From: CAWFMO01 sp963817065
GTDB lineage: Bacteria; Actinomycetota; Thermoleophilia; Solirubrobacterales; 70-9
DNA length: 64,000 bases
Direction: 5' to 3'
Assembly (NCBI GenBank): GCA_963817065.1
Contig: CAWFMO010000001.1
Location: forward strand, 1,178,001 to 1,242,000
A program made the position numbers and the translations under genes. Position 1 is the first letter of the stretch. The number at the start of each line of letters is the position of its first letter. Of the stretch, positions 38,440-47,363 are shown one piece after another. The notes below the pieces were generated by a model, which had not been told where the DNA came from, ran no database searches, and was given only the letters and a program-made list of their open reading frames with translations.

Positions 38440-39111
38440 GTGGGGGAGCTGCTCGCCGCGGGTTGGGTTTTCGCGGTGGTCCCGGCGCTGGCACTCGCCC
38501 GCGACCGGATCGAGGGCCGTCGGCGAAGGCGTGAGCTGAACCGCTCGCTGCACGAGCTGCGTCGCCCGCTTCAGGCGCTCGCGCTCGGCGGCGGGGTCAA
38601 CGGCTCGGCCGGCTTCCTCGACCTCGCGCTGGCGGCGCTCGGCGACCTCGACCGGGCCGTCAACGGCGCCGCCGACCCCGGACCGCGCCGCGAGATCGTC
38701 TCGGGCCGCGCGCTCGCCGTCGCCGCCGTCGGCCGCTGGCGATCGCGGATCAACGGGCTCGAGCTCCACGTCTACTGGGACGCCGGCGCGGCGATGCTGT
38801 TCGCCGAGCCCGAGCGGATCGCCCAGGCGCTCGACAACCTGATCGCCAACGCGCTCAGCCACGGGACCCCGCCGCTCACCCTGACCGCCTCGCAGGTCAG
38901 CGGCAGGGTGCGGATCACGCTCAGCGACGGCGGTCCCGTGTCGGGCGCCCCCGCGGTGCCCTCCGACCCGCGCCACGGCCACGGGCTCGCGGTCGTCTCC
39001 GAGATCGCCTCCGCCCACGGCGGGCGCTTCGCGCTCAGCCGCTCGCGCTCGGGCTCCGTCGCCGCGCTCGAGCTCCCGGTCGCCGGGCCCGAGGCAGTGG
39101 CGGCGGCGTGA
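38440..39111 (+). CDS. Sensor histidine kinase (small, single N-terminal TM)
   Basis: 223 residues, GTG start. One hydrophobic N-terminal segment (LLAAGWVFAVVPALALA) then the dimerisation helix with H-box SLHELRRPLQAL, where the His is the likely autophosphorylation site. The ATPase domain is compact: N-box LDNLIANALSHG, a weak G1 (LSDGGPVSG) and GHGLAVVSEIASAHGG as G2. There is no extracytoplasmic sensor domain, so the signal must come from the membrane or a partner. It partners the preceding response regulator (three-base gap). Confidence 0.82.
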   Translation: MGELLAAGWVFAVVPALALARDRIEGRRRRRELNRSLHELRRPLQALALGGGVNGSAGFLDLALAALGDLDRAVNGAADPGPRREIVSGRALAVAAVGRWRSRINGLELHVYWDAGAAMLFAEPERIAQALDNLIANALSHGTPPLTLTASQVSGRVRITLSDGGPVSGAPAVPSDPRHGHGLAVVSEIASAHGGRFALSRSRSGSVAALELPVAGPEAVAAA

Positions 39112-39118
39112 GACCAGG

Positions 39119-39763
39119 ATGACCCGCCGCGCCCGGGCGCTCGCCTTCGCGCTCACGGCGGTCGCCTGCGCCGCGATCGCCGCCGCGATGGCGAACGGCT
39201 ACCGCGACCGGGTCGCTAGCCAGTACGGGCCGCTGCGCCCTGTCCTCGTCGCGACCAAGGAGCTCGCCGCCGGCCAGTTGCTCGGCGAGGCCGAGCTCCG
39301 TGAGCTGACCGCGGTCCGCCGCGTCCCCGAGCGTTTCGTCCCCAAGGGCGTGGTCAGCCGGCCGGCCGAGGCCCTTGGCCTCGCCCCGGGCGCGGCGGTT
39401 CCCCCCGGCGCCTACCTGCTCGCGGCGCAGCTCCAGGCGCCGCAGCCGGCGACACCGCAGGGCCCGAAGCTCGACCAGGGGCGCCGCCCGGTCCAGATCG
39501 CGATCGCCGGCGCCGAGGCGCTGAGCGTCGCCGGATCGCCGGAGGGATCGCAGGTCGACGTCGTCGTCAGCGAGGAGCCGCGCGGCGCCGGCTCGCGCGG
39601 GCGCACCTACGTCGCCGCCGCGGGGGTCCGGCTGCTGGCGCTCGGCAACGGCGGCCCCGAGGGGGGATCGGCCGCGACCCTGGCATTGACGCGCGAGCAG
39701 GCGCTGACGCTGATCGCCGCCGAAGGCTCGGCGCGCCAGATCCGGCTGCTGCCGCAAGGCTGA
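39119..39763 (+). CDS. cpaB: SAF-domain (CpaB/RcpC-like) Flp pilus assembly protein
   Basis: 214 residues. N-terminal membrane anchor ALAFALTAVACAAIAAAMA. The region VLVATKELAAGQLLGEAELRE...VPERFVPKGVVSRPAEALGL is a SAF domain as in CpaB/RcpC, with a second domain carrying IAIAGAEALSVAGSPEGSQVDVV. CpaB proteins sit beside the secretin in Tad/Flp systems; in Gram-positives they probably support pilus passage through the wall. The tadA-tadB-tadC genes start 576 bases downstream, beyond the divergent macro-domain gene, which supports the assignment. Confidence 0.72.
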   Translation: MTRRARALAFALTAVACAAIAAAMANGYRDRVASQYGPLRPVLVATKELAAGQLLGEAELRELTAVRRVPERFVPKGVVSRPAEALGLAPGAAVPPGAYLLAAQLQAPQPATPQGPKLDQGRRPVQIAIAGAEALSVAGSPEGSQVDVVVSEEPRGAGSRGRTYVAAAGVRLLALGNGGPEGGSAATLALTREQALTLIAAEGSARQIRLLPQG

Positions 39764-39767
39764 CGCG

Positions 39768-40280
39768 TCAGCCGGCGAGCGCGGCGCTGAACTCAGACTC
39801 CGCGTCGGCGCCGCGCACCGCGAAGACGACCCGCTTCAGGCCGCTGCCCGAGGCGAGGTGGCGGCGCAGCTCCTCGACCTCGATCCGCGCGGCCTCGGCG
39901 ACGGAAAACCCGCCGACCCCGGTCCCGAAGGCGACCAGCGCCAGGCTCTCGGCGCCGAGCTCCTCGGCGGCGGCGAGCGTGCTCGCGGTCGCGGCGCGGA
40001 TCGCCTCGGCCGAGGTCGGCCCGCCGAGCTCCATCGTCGCGGCGTGGATCACCCAGCGCGACGGCATCTCGCCGGCGCCGGTCGCGACGGCGGCTCCGAT
40101 CTCGATCGGCGCCAGCTCGTCGCTCTCGCTCTGAATCTCCGGGCCGCCGGCGCGCGAGATCGCCCCCGCGACCCCGCCCCCGTGCTTGAGCTCGGTGTTG
40201 GCGGCGTTGGCGATCGCGTCGACGTCGAGTGTGGTGATGTCGGCCGCGATGACCTCGATCTCGACCTCCGGGTCGCTCAT
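39768..40280 (-). CDS. Macro-domain (ADP-ribose-binding) protein
   Basis: 170 residues, ATG 40280. The macro fold is clear: IEVIAADITTLDVDAIANAAN (binding Asp and Asn), ELKHGGGVAGAISRAGGPEI (loop over distal ribose), WVIHAATMELGG and ALVAFGTGVGGFSVAEAA (phosphate loop). Such proteins bind or hydrolyse ADP-ribose, O-acetyl-ADP-ribose or ADP-ribosylated residues. It sits on the opposite strand between the CpaB-like gene and tadA, with a 58-base gap to tadA; a functional link with the pilus genes is not shown. Confidence 0.92.
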   Translation of the reverse strand: MSDPEVEIEVIAADITTLDVDAIANAANTELKHGGGVAGAISRAGGPEIQSESDELAPIEIGAAVATGAGEMPSRWVIHAATMELGGPTSAEAIRAATASTLAAAEELGAESLALVAFGTGVGGFSVAEAARIEVEELRRHLASGSGLKRVVFAVRGADAESEFSAALAG

Positions 40281-40338
40281 CGGCCCGATTCTATGCCGGG
40301 GCGGGGGAGAGAAATCCGCGTCGCCCTCTTATGGAGGT

Positions 40339-41515
<1,177 letters not shown>

Positions 41516-41523
<8 letters not shown>

Positions 41524-42364
41524 GCTCGCCCCGCTGCTGCTCGGCGCCGCGGCGGGCGGGCTGCTCGCGGTCGGCGCCCGCGAGGCGGTGGTCGCGAGCC
41601 CCGCCGCGGCGGCCTGGCTGCGCTCGTCGGTCGAGCCGCTGCGCCGCGCGGGGAGCGAGGGCTACGCGCCGAGCGAGGCGGAGCGGCGCAGACTCGCGGT
41701 CGTCGGAACGCTGGCGCTGCTGCTCGCGGCGCTGTTCCTCGCCGGGCCGGGGCCGCTGGCGGTGATCGCCGCCGCCGGGCCCGCCGCCGCGGGCGCGCTG
41801 CTCAGCGCCCGCCGGACGCGCTACCGGCGCGCGGTCGAGCGCCGGATGCCGGAGATCGCGACCGCGGTCGCCGACGCGCTCGCCGCCGGGCGCTCGGTCC
41901 GCGGCGCGCTCGCCGCCGCCGCGGCGTCGCTCGAGGGCCCGCCGGCGGCGGAGATGGCGCGGCTCGCAGCGGACCTCTCGCTCGGGGCGCCGACCGCGTC
42001 GGCGCTCGACGGGCTGCGCGCGCGGCTCGGCTCCGAACGCGTCGACGTCTTCTGCTCGGCGCTGCTCAGCCAGCAGGTCGCCGGCGGCGACCTCGCCAAG
42101 CTCCTGCGCCGCTACGCGACCGCGACCGCCGAGCGCGAGCGCGTGGTCGAGGACGCGCGGGCGGCGACCGCGCAGGCGCGGTTCACGGGGTTGCTCGTCG
42201 TCGCCCTCCCAGCCGGCGCGGCGCTGTTCGCCGAGCTGCTCAAGCCGGGATTCGCCGCCAGCCTGCTCGGCGACGGCGCCGCGGTCGTGATGCTGGCGAT
42301 GGCGGTCGCGCTCCAGCTCGGCGGCTTCCTCGTCATCCGGCGCTTCGGCCAGGTCGTGGAATGA
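41516..42364 (+). CDS. tadB: Tad membrane platform protein TadB (T2SS F family)
   Basis: 282 residues. Hydrophobic segments at the N-terminus (LLLGAAAGGLLAVGA), mid (LAVVGTLALLLAALFLAGPG and LAVIAAAGPAAAGALLSA) and C-terminal (GLLVVALPAGAALFAELL; VMLAMAVALQLGGFLVI). Between them is the cytoplasmic GspF-like domain with RRMPEIATAVADALAAGRSVRGAL and LLSQQVAGGDLAKLLRRYA. It forms the inner-membrane platform with TadC. Overlaps tadA (ATGAATGA) and tadC (four bases). Confidence 0.85.
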
Positions 42365-43191
42365 CGGCGCTGCTCGCCGCGGTCGCGGTCCTGCTCTGTC
42401 TCGCCTCGGCCCGCGAGCTGCTCGACTCGATCGAGGCCCGTAGGGCCGCCGGCGGAAGCGCCGACCCGCTCGGCGCCGGTCGCGCGCGCTCGCTGGCGCG
42501 GGCGGCGATCCGGCTCGGGATCCCGGCGCGGATCTCGCGCGCCGGACTCGCCGCCCGCCTCGACGTCGGCTCGGTCCTCGCGGCGAAGCTCGGCTGCGCG
42601 CTCGCGGCGGCGCCGCTCGCCCTGCTCGCCGCTCCTGCGGCGCCGGGAAGGCTCTCCCTGCTCGTCGGGGCGGGACTCCCCGTCGCTGGGTTCCTGACCC
42701 CGGACGCCTGGCTCGAGCGCCGCGCGCGCCAGCGCTCGCGGCGGCTGGTCGGCGCGCTTCCCGACGCGCTCGACCTGCTCGCGGTCGGCGCCGCGTCGGG
42801 GCGCAACCCGGCGAGCGGGATGTCGGAGATCGCCGCGACCCAGGACGGCCCGCTGGCGCGCGAGCTCGGGATCGCGGTCGCCGAGCTCGGTTGCGGCGCC
42901 TCGCAGTCCGAAGCGCTCGCCTCACTCAAGGATCGCGCCCCGGGCGCCGAGCTCGCGGCGCTCGTCGCGGTGATCGAGCGCTCGGCGCGCTACGGCTCGC
43001 CGCTCTCCGACCAGCTCCGCTCCCAGGCGACCGCGTTGCGCGGCGACCAGCGCCGCAGGGTCGAGGAGCAGGCCGCGCGCGCGGCGCCGAAGATCCAGCT
43101 CGCGGTCGCGCTGCTGCTCGTCCCATCGGTGCTGCTGATGATCGCCGCGGCGCTGATCGCGAACGCGGACCTGCTCACGGCCGGTTTCTGA
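42361..43191 (+). CDS. tadC: Tad membrane platform protein TadC (T2SS F family)
   Basis: 276 residues. N-terminal TM (LLAAVAVLLCLASARELL), a TM pair around residues 75-115 (KLGCALAAAPLALLAAPA, LSLLVGAGLPVAGFL), the GspF-type domain (GALPDALDLLAVGAASGRNP, then ALVAVIERSARYGSPLSDQL) and a C-terminal TM (IQLAVALLLVPSVLLMIAAAL). Partner of TadB. No pilin, prepilin peptidase or TadE/F gene follows; the next 294 bases are non-coding and then comes the division cluster. Confidence 0.83.
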   Translation: MTALLAAVAVLLCLASARELLDSIEARRAAGGSADPLGAGRARSLARAAIRLGIPARISRAGLAARLDVGSVLAAKLGCALAAAPLALLAAPAAPGRLSLLVGAGLPVAGFLTPDAWLERRARQRSRRLVGALPDALDLLAVGAASGRNPASGMSEIAATQDGPLARELGIAVAELGCGASQSEALASLKDRAPGAELAALVAVIERSARYGSPLSDQLRSQATALRGDQRRRVEEQAARAAPKIQLAVALLLVPSVLLMIAAALIANADLLTAGF

Positions 43192-43354
43192 GCCGTCGCG
43201 GGCCGCGTTCTGCAAACCGGCTTGCAGCGGGGGCTGCGATTCGGGCCTGTCCGACGCGCGCTGGGAGCGCCCGCAAACCGCTCTATCAAGCCGTTTCGAG
43301 CCCCTCTAAGGGCCGGCTAGCGGTTCCGTCCGACGGAAAAAGTTCAATTCCGTG

Positions 43355-43383
43355 TTGCGAAGTGGGGCAAAGTGGGATAGCGT
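43355..43383 (+). promoter_or_regulatory. mraZ (division cluster) promoter
   Basis: TTGCGA (43355-43360), exactly 17 bases, then TAGCGT (43378-43383): a plausible sigma-A promoter about 105 bases ahead of the mraZ TTG. The MraZ boxes lie across its spacer and -10, which would give repression when occupied. Confidence 0.55.
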
Positions 43384-43387
43384 GGCG
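43363..43387 (+). promoter_or_regulatory. MraZ operator: three TGGnn boxes with 10-base period
   Basis: TGGGG (43363-43367), TGGGA (43373-43377) and TGGCG (43383-43387) are direct repeats separated by five bases. This is the arrangement known for MraZ binding (TGGGN repeats with five-base spacers) in other bacteria. The position over the promoter predicts autorepression of the whole cluster by MraZ. Confidence 0.7.
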
Positions 43388-43405
43388 CCCCAGAGTTGGT
43401 CATAG

Positions 43406-43446
43406 GGCCGGGGTGGTGAGACTCCTCCCATCTCACCTCCCCGGCC
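43406..43446 (+). promoter_or_regulatory. Long 5' UTR hairpin upstream of mraZ
   Basis: Arms GGCCGGGGTGGTGAGA (43406-43421) and TCTCACCTCCCCGGCC (43431-43446) pair over 16 positions with one mismatch around the nine-base loop CTCCTCCCA. It is downstream of the predicted transcript start and 39 bases before the start codon. No U-tract follows, so it is more likely an RNA-stability, protein-binding or attenuation element than a simple terminator. Confidence 0.6.
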
Positions 43447-43485
43447 CGACTCCAAAGACCAGCCGCCTCCGGAGAGGAAACCCAC

Positions 43486-43920
43486 TTGGCTTTTCGCGGT
43501 CTCTACGAACACAGCATCGACTCCAAGGATCGCCTCACGGTCCCGTCGAAGTTCCGCGCGGCGCTCAGTGATGGTGTCGTTCTCGTCGCCGGCCTCGACC
43601 CCTGCGTGTGGGTGTTCCCGACCGGCGACTACGAGGGTTTCTCGGACCGCTTCATCGGCACGGTCAACCCGCTGAGCACCCGCGGGCGGACGCTGCGGCG
43701 CCACTTCCACGGCAAGTCCTTCGACGAGAAGCTCGACGCCGCCGGGCGCGTGCGGATGCCCAAGCACCTCGTCGAGCACGCCGGCCTCGCCGGCGAGTGC
43801 GTCGTGATCGGCATGGACGACTACTTCGAGGTCTGGGATCCCAAGCGCTGGAAGAAGGTCGAGGCCGAGGTCGCCGCGAGCGTCGGCGAAGAGGCCGAGA
43901 AGATCGCGGGGGACGAGTGA
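43486..43920 (+). CDS. mraZ: MraZ transcriptional regulator
   Basis: 144 residues, TTG start supported by Shine-Dalgarno ggagagg (43471-43477). Two SpoVT-AbrB-like half-domains: FRGLYEHSIDSKDRLTVPSKFR with VLVAGLDPCVWVFPTGDYEGF, and the second DEKLDAAGRVRMPKHLVEHAGL with CVVIGMDDYFEVWDPKRW. The two D-x-x-(G/D)-R motifs are the MraZ signature. It forms ring oligomers that bind TGGGN repeats; such repeats lie over its own promoter here. Its stop overlaps the rsmH start (TGATG). Confidence 0.95.
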   Translation: MAFRGLYEHSIDSKDRLTVPSKFRAALSDGVVLVAGLDPCVWVFPTGDYEGFSDRFIGTVNPLSTRGRTLRRHFHGKSFDEKLDAAGRVRMPKHLVEHAGLAGECVVIGMDDYFEVWDPKRWKKVEAEVAASVGEEAEKIAGDE

Positions 43921-44945
43921 TGGAGGCGCGCCTCCAGCCGCTCGCGACGCCCGCCGCCGGTGAGCGGACTGCGACCCTTACCTACATGCCCCAGCAGCAC
44001 GAACCCGTTCTTCTCGACGAGCTGGTCGAGCTCGCCGCCCCGATGCCGGGCGAGCTCGCGGTCGACTGCACCTTCGGCGGCGGCGGCCACGCGCGCGCGG
44101 TCGGCGAGCGACTCGGCCCCGAGGGGACGCTGGTCTGCGTCGACCGCGACCCGGCCGCCGAATCCCGCTTCGAGGAGCTCGCCGCTGACCTCGAGTGCCG
44201 GACCCGCTTCATCCGCGCCGAGTACTCCGAGGCGCTGACCGAGCTGCTCGCCGAGGGCGTTCGCGCGAACCTCGTTTACTTCGACCTCGGTATGTCGACG
44301 ATCCAGCTCGACGCCTGGGAGCGCGGCTTCTCCTACGCCTACGACGCGCCGCTCGACATGCGCATGGACCCGACCGCCGAGCTCTCGGCGCGCGAGGTCG
44401 TCAACGAGTGGCCGCAGGCGCGGATCGCGAACGCGCTCCGCGACTACGGCGAGGAGCGCCGCGCGGGCTCGATCGCGCGCGAAATCGTCAAGCGCCGCCC
44501 GCTGAAGACGACCTCCGAGCTCGTGGCCGCGGTCAAGGCCGGGATCCCGCCCGCCGACCGCTTCGGCCGCGGGCACCCCGCCAAGCGCACTTTCCAGGCG
44601 ATCCGGATCGCCGTCAACGGCGAGCTCGACGCGCTCTCGCGCTCGCTGCCGCTCGCCTGGGAACTGCTCGAGGACGGCGGCCGCCTCGCGACGATCGCCT
44701 TCCACTCGCTCGAGGACCGGCGCGCGAAGCGATTCCTCGCCGAGCGCGCCCGCGGCTGCGTATGCCCGCCCGAGCTCCCGGTCTGCGTCTGCGGGCGCGA
44801 GCCCGAGGCCGAGCTCGTCACCCGGCGCGCCGTCGCGCCGCGGGCCGAGGAGAAGGAGCGCAACCCGCGCTCGGCGTCCGCGCATCTGCGGGTCGCGGTG
44901 AAGATTCGCTCGGATGTGCCCGGCCCCGAAGAGGGCGAGGCCTGA
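43920..44945 (+). CDS. rsmH: 16S rRNA (cytosine(1402)-N4)-methyltransferase RsmH (MraW)
   Basis: 341 residues from ATG 43920. An internal ATG at 43986 (MPQQHEPVLLDELVELAAP) gives the usual family start and could be the true one; the longer start fits the one-base coupling with mraZ. SAM-binding AVDCTFGGGGHARAVGERLG, FDLGMSTIQLDAWERGFSY, LDMRMDP, GRGHPAKRTFQAIRIAVNGEL and ATIAFHSLEDRRAKRFL are characteristic. It methylates C1402 in the ribosomal P site. One-base overlap with the next gene. Confidence 0.94.
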   Translation: MEARLQPLATPAAGERTATLTYMPQQHEPVLLDELVELAAPMPGELAVDCTFGGGGHARAVGERLGPEGTLVCVDRDPAAESRFEELAADLECRTRFIRAEYSEALTELLAEGVRANLVYFDLGMSTIQLDAWERGFSYAYDAPLDMRMDPTAELSAREVVNEWPQARIANALRDYGEERRAGSIAREIVKRRPLKTTSELVAAVKAGIPPADRFGRGHPAKRTFQAIRIAVNGELDALSRSLPLAWELLEDGGRLATIAFHSLEDRRAKRFLAERARGCVCPPELPVCVCGREPEAELVTRRAVAPRAEEKERNPRSASAHLRVAVKIRSDVPGPEEGEA

Positions 44946-45676
44946 TGCCCGCCGCTGCAGCGGCGAGAAAGCCGCGCCCGGCGTCGCGCCCGAGCGCCAA
45001 GCGTCCCCGCCCCCGCGCGGTGCGCGGCCCGCGCGCCGCCGTAGCCGGCCGCGACGGGCGCCCGAAGATGAACATCTACCGCTCGAACTCGGCCCGCGCC
45101 GTCGCCTCGAACGCCGCCGGGATGATCCCGGTCGCCGCCGGGCGCGCCGGGGTCGCCGTCCGCGAGCTGCCCGACTCGAGCGCGATCGTCCGCCTCACCC
45201 GCGGGCGGCTCTGGATCGGGCTGCTCGGCGCGCTGCTGGTCGGGATCGTCGCGCTCAACGTGCTCAGCCTCGGCCTCAACGCGAGCTCGGGCCAGCTCTC
45301 GCAGCAGATCAACGACCTCGAGCGCGACAACTCGGCGCTGCGAGCCGAGATCGCCGAGAAGCTCTCGGCGAGCAAGGTCGAGACCGCGGCCACGTCGCTG
45401 GGGCTGGCGGCCCCGATGCCCGAGGAGATCAGCTACCTCGACTACGAGCCCTCCGACGTGACCCGCGCCGCAAAGGCGCTGAGCGCGCCGCTGGTCGCCG
45501 CGGTGATCGACACCGCGGGCGACGAGGGGCTCGCCGAGGAGGGGGCGGCGCCCGTTTCCTCCTACGAGCCCGAGCCGGCGGCCGCAACGGCGCCGGAGCC
45601 CGAAGTCGCCACCGAGGCCCCCGCGCCGGCCGCGAGCGCCCCCTCGAGCGGCGGCGGAGTCGCAGCGGGGCTCTAG
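44945..45676 (+). CDS. ftsL: FtsL-like division protein
   Basis: 243 residues from ATG 44945, sharing a base with the rsmH stop. Position between rsmH and ftsI, a basic Ala/Arg/Pro N-terminal tail (cytoplasmic, about 95 residues), one TM helix (LWIGLLGALLVGIVALNVL) and an extracytoplasmic coiled coil (QLSQQINDLERDNSALRAEI then ATSLGLAAPMPEEISYLDY) are all as expected for FtsL/DivIC-type proteins of the FtsQLB divisome complex. The C-terminal Pro/Ala/Glu-rich stretch of about 70 residues is an extension. Sequence similarity in this family is low, so the call rests on layout. Confidence 0.85.
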   Translation: MPAAAAARKPRPASRPSAKRPRPRAVRGPRAAVAGRDGRPKMNIYRSNSARAVASNAAGMIPVAAGRAGVAVRELPDSSAIVRLTRGRLWIGLLGALLVGIVALNVLSLGLNASSGQLSQQINDLERDNSALRAEIAEKLSASKVETAATSLGLAAPMPEEISYLDYEPSDVTRAAKALSAPLVAAVIDTAGDEGLAEEGAAPVSSYEPEPAAATAPEPEVATEAPAPAASAPSSGGGVAAGL

Positions 45677-45678
45677 CC

Positions 45679-47334
45679 GTGAGGACGATCGACCGCCGCC
45701 TCGGGGTCCTGTTCGCCTGCTTCGCGCTGCTGCTCTGCGTCGCCTTCGCCCGCGCCGCCTGGCTCCAGGGGATCAAGGGGGGCGCGCTCAAGGCCGAGGC
45801 CCACACCCAGCAGTCGGAGACCGTGACCGTCCCCGGGCGCCGGGGGAGGGTCTTCGACCGCACCGGCAAGCTGCTCGCTGTCTCCGAGGACGCGGCGAGC
45901 GTCGTCGCGACCCCGTACCAGGTGCCCGACCCCGAAACGACCGCGCAGCGCCTCTCCCCGCTGCTCGGGGTCTCCTCCGACGAGGTCGCCGAGGCGCTGA
46001 CCGAGCCCGGCTCCGGGTTCGCCTACCTCGCGCGCAAGGTCGACCTGCGCTCCGCGCAGCAGATCGAGGACATGGAGATCCCGGGGATCTCGCTCGTCCC
46101 CGACAGCCGCCGGATCTACCCCCAGGGCGACCTCGCCTCGCAGCTGATCGGAGCCGTCGGCGTCGACAACCAGGGCCTGACCGGGCTCGAGGAGGGCGAG
46201 GAGGACGTGATCGGCGGCCAGGACGGCGAGCAGGAGATCGTCCGCGACGCGCTCGGCAAGCCGATCCGGCTCGAAACGACCCGCGAGGCGACGACCGGCG
46301 AGGACATGCGGCTGACGATCGACGCCGCGATCCAGGACAAGACCGAGGAGGCCCTCGAGGAGGTCGGCCGCGACTACCAGCCCAAGGGCGCGACCGCGAT
46401 CGTCATGGACCCGAAGTCAGCCGAGGTGCTGGCGATGGCGAACTGGCCGCCGTTCGACCCCGCCGACCTCGAGGACGCCGACGACGACTCGCTGATCAAC
46501 CGCGCGACCAACTTCACCTACGAGCCCGGCTCGACCTTCAAGGCGATGACGGTCGCCGCGGCGCTCGAGGACCGCGTGGTCACTCCCGACACGATGTTCC
46601 ACCTGCCCTCGACGCTCCAGGTCTACGACCGCGAGATCGAGGAGGCCCATGCGCGGCCGCCGATCGATGCGAGCGTCTCCGAGATCATCGCCCAGTCCTG
46701 GAACGTGGGCTCGGTCCTGATCGGGATGGAGGTCGGGTCCGATTCGTTCGACCGCTGGATCCACGCCTTCGGCTTCGGCGACCCGGTCGGGGTCGGCTAT
46801 CCCGGCGAGGAGCGCGGGCTCGTCCCGCCGCGCGAGGAGTGGTCGGGATCGACGATGGGCAACCTCCCGATCGGCCAGGGTCTCTCGGTGACGCCGCTGC
46901 AGATGGTCGCCGCATACGGCGCGATCGCCAACGGCGGGATCCTGCGCCAGCCAAAGCTCGTCGAGCAGGTCGGCGGCGAGACCGCCGAGCCGCAGACCGA
47001 GAAGCGCGTGATCAGCGCCCGCACCGCGGCCCAGGTGCGCCAGATGCTCGAGGGCGTGCTCCAGCCGGGCGGCACCGCGGCCTCGGTCGAGGTCCCCGGG
47101 TACCAGCTCGCCGGCAAGACCGGGACCGCCGAGAAGGCCGAGGACGGCGGCTACTCGGACACCCGCTACGTGGCCTCGTTCGTCGGCTTCGCGCCGGCCG
47201 AGAACCCCGGGGTGCTGATCGCGGTGATCGTCGACGAGCCCGGCGCCAGCCACCTCGGCGCCGAGGTCGCGGCCCCCGCGTTCGGGGAGATCGCCGAGTT
47301 CGCGCTGCCCTATCTCGGCATCTCCCCGGACTGA
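45679..47334 (+). CDS. ftsI: Penicillin-binding protein 3 / FtsI-type septal transpeptidase
   Basis: 551 residues, GTG start two bases after the ftsL stop. N-terminal TM (LGVLFACFALLLCVAFARAAWL), PBP dimer domain (GRRGRVFDRTGKLLAVSEDA), and transpeptidase domain with EPGSTFKAM (S-x-x-K nucleophile at about residue 284), SWN (S-x-N) and AGKTGTAEKA (K-T-G, about residue 478). Class B PBP making septal peptidoglycan cross-links. No C-terminal PASTA domain. Confidence 0.94.
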   Translation: MRTIDRRLGVLFACFALLLCVAFARAAWLQGIKGGALKAEAHTQQSETVTVPGRRGRVFDRTGKLLAVSEDAASVVATPYQVPDPETTAQRLSPLLGVSSDEVAEALTEPGSGFAYLARKVDLRSAQQIEDMEIPGISLVPDSRRIYPQGDLASQLIGAVGVDNQGLTGLEEGEEDVIGGQDGEQEIVRDALGKPIRLETTREATTGEDMRLTIDAAIQDKTEEALEEVGRDYQPKGATAIVMDPKSAEVLAMANWPPFDPADLEDADDDSLINRATNFTYEPGSTFKAMTVAAALEDRVVTPDTMFHLPSTLQVYDREIEEAHARPPIDASVSEIIAQSWNVGSVLIGMEVGSDSFDRWIHAFGFGDPVGVGYPGEERGLVPPREEWSGSTMGNLPIGQGLSVTPLQMVAAYGAIANGGILRQPKLVEQVGGETAEPQTEKRVISARTAAQVRQMLEGVLQPGGTAASVEVPGYQLAGKTGTAEKAEDGGYSDTRYVASFVGFAPAENPGVLIAVIVDEPGASHLGAEVAAPAFGEIAEFALPYLGISPD

Positions 47335-47363
47335 CAGCCCACCCCACGCCTAAGATCGGCTCC

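Larger units (their letters stand above)
43192..43485. other. Intergenic region between tadC and mraZ
   Basis: 294 bases without a convincing gene. It holds an imperfect inverted repeat after tadC (CTGCAA and TTGCAG, 43210-43227, no U-tract), two copies of gcaaaccg (43212 and 43272), then the mraZ promoter, MraZ boxes and a long 5' UTR hairpin listed separately. No pilin-like ORF was found. Confidence 0.7.

Noticed and set aside
43192..43354. Small Flp pilin gene after tadC
   Set aside because: No short ORF with a prepilin cleavage site and hydrophobic helix is present in any frame.
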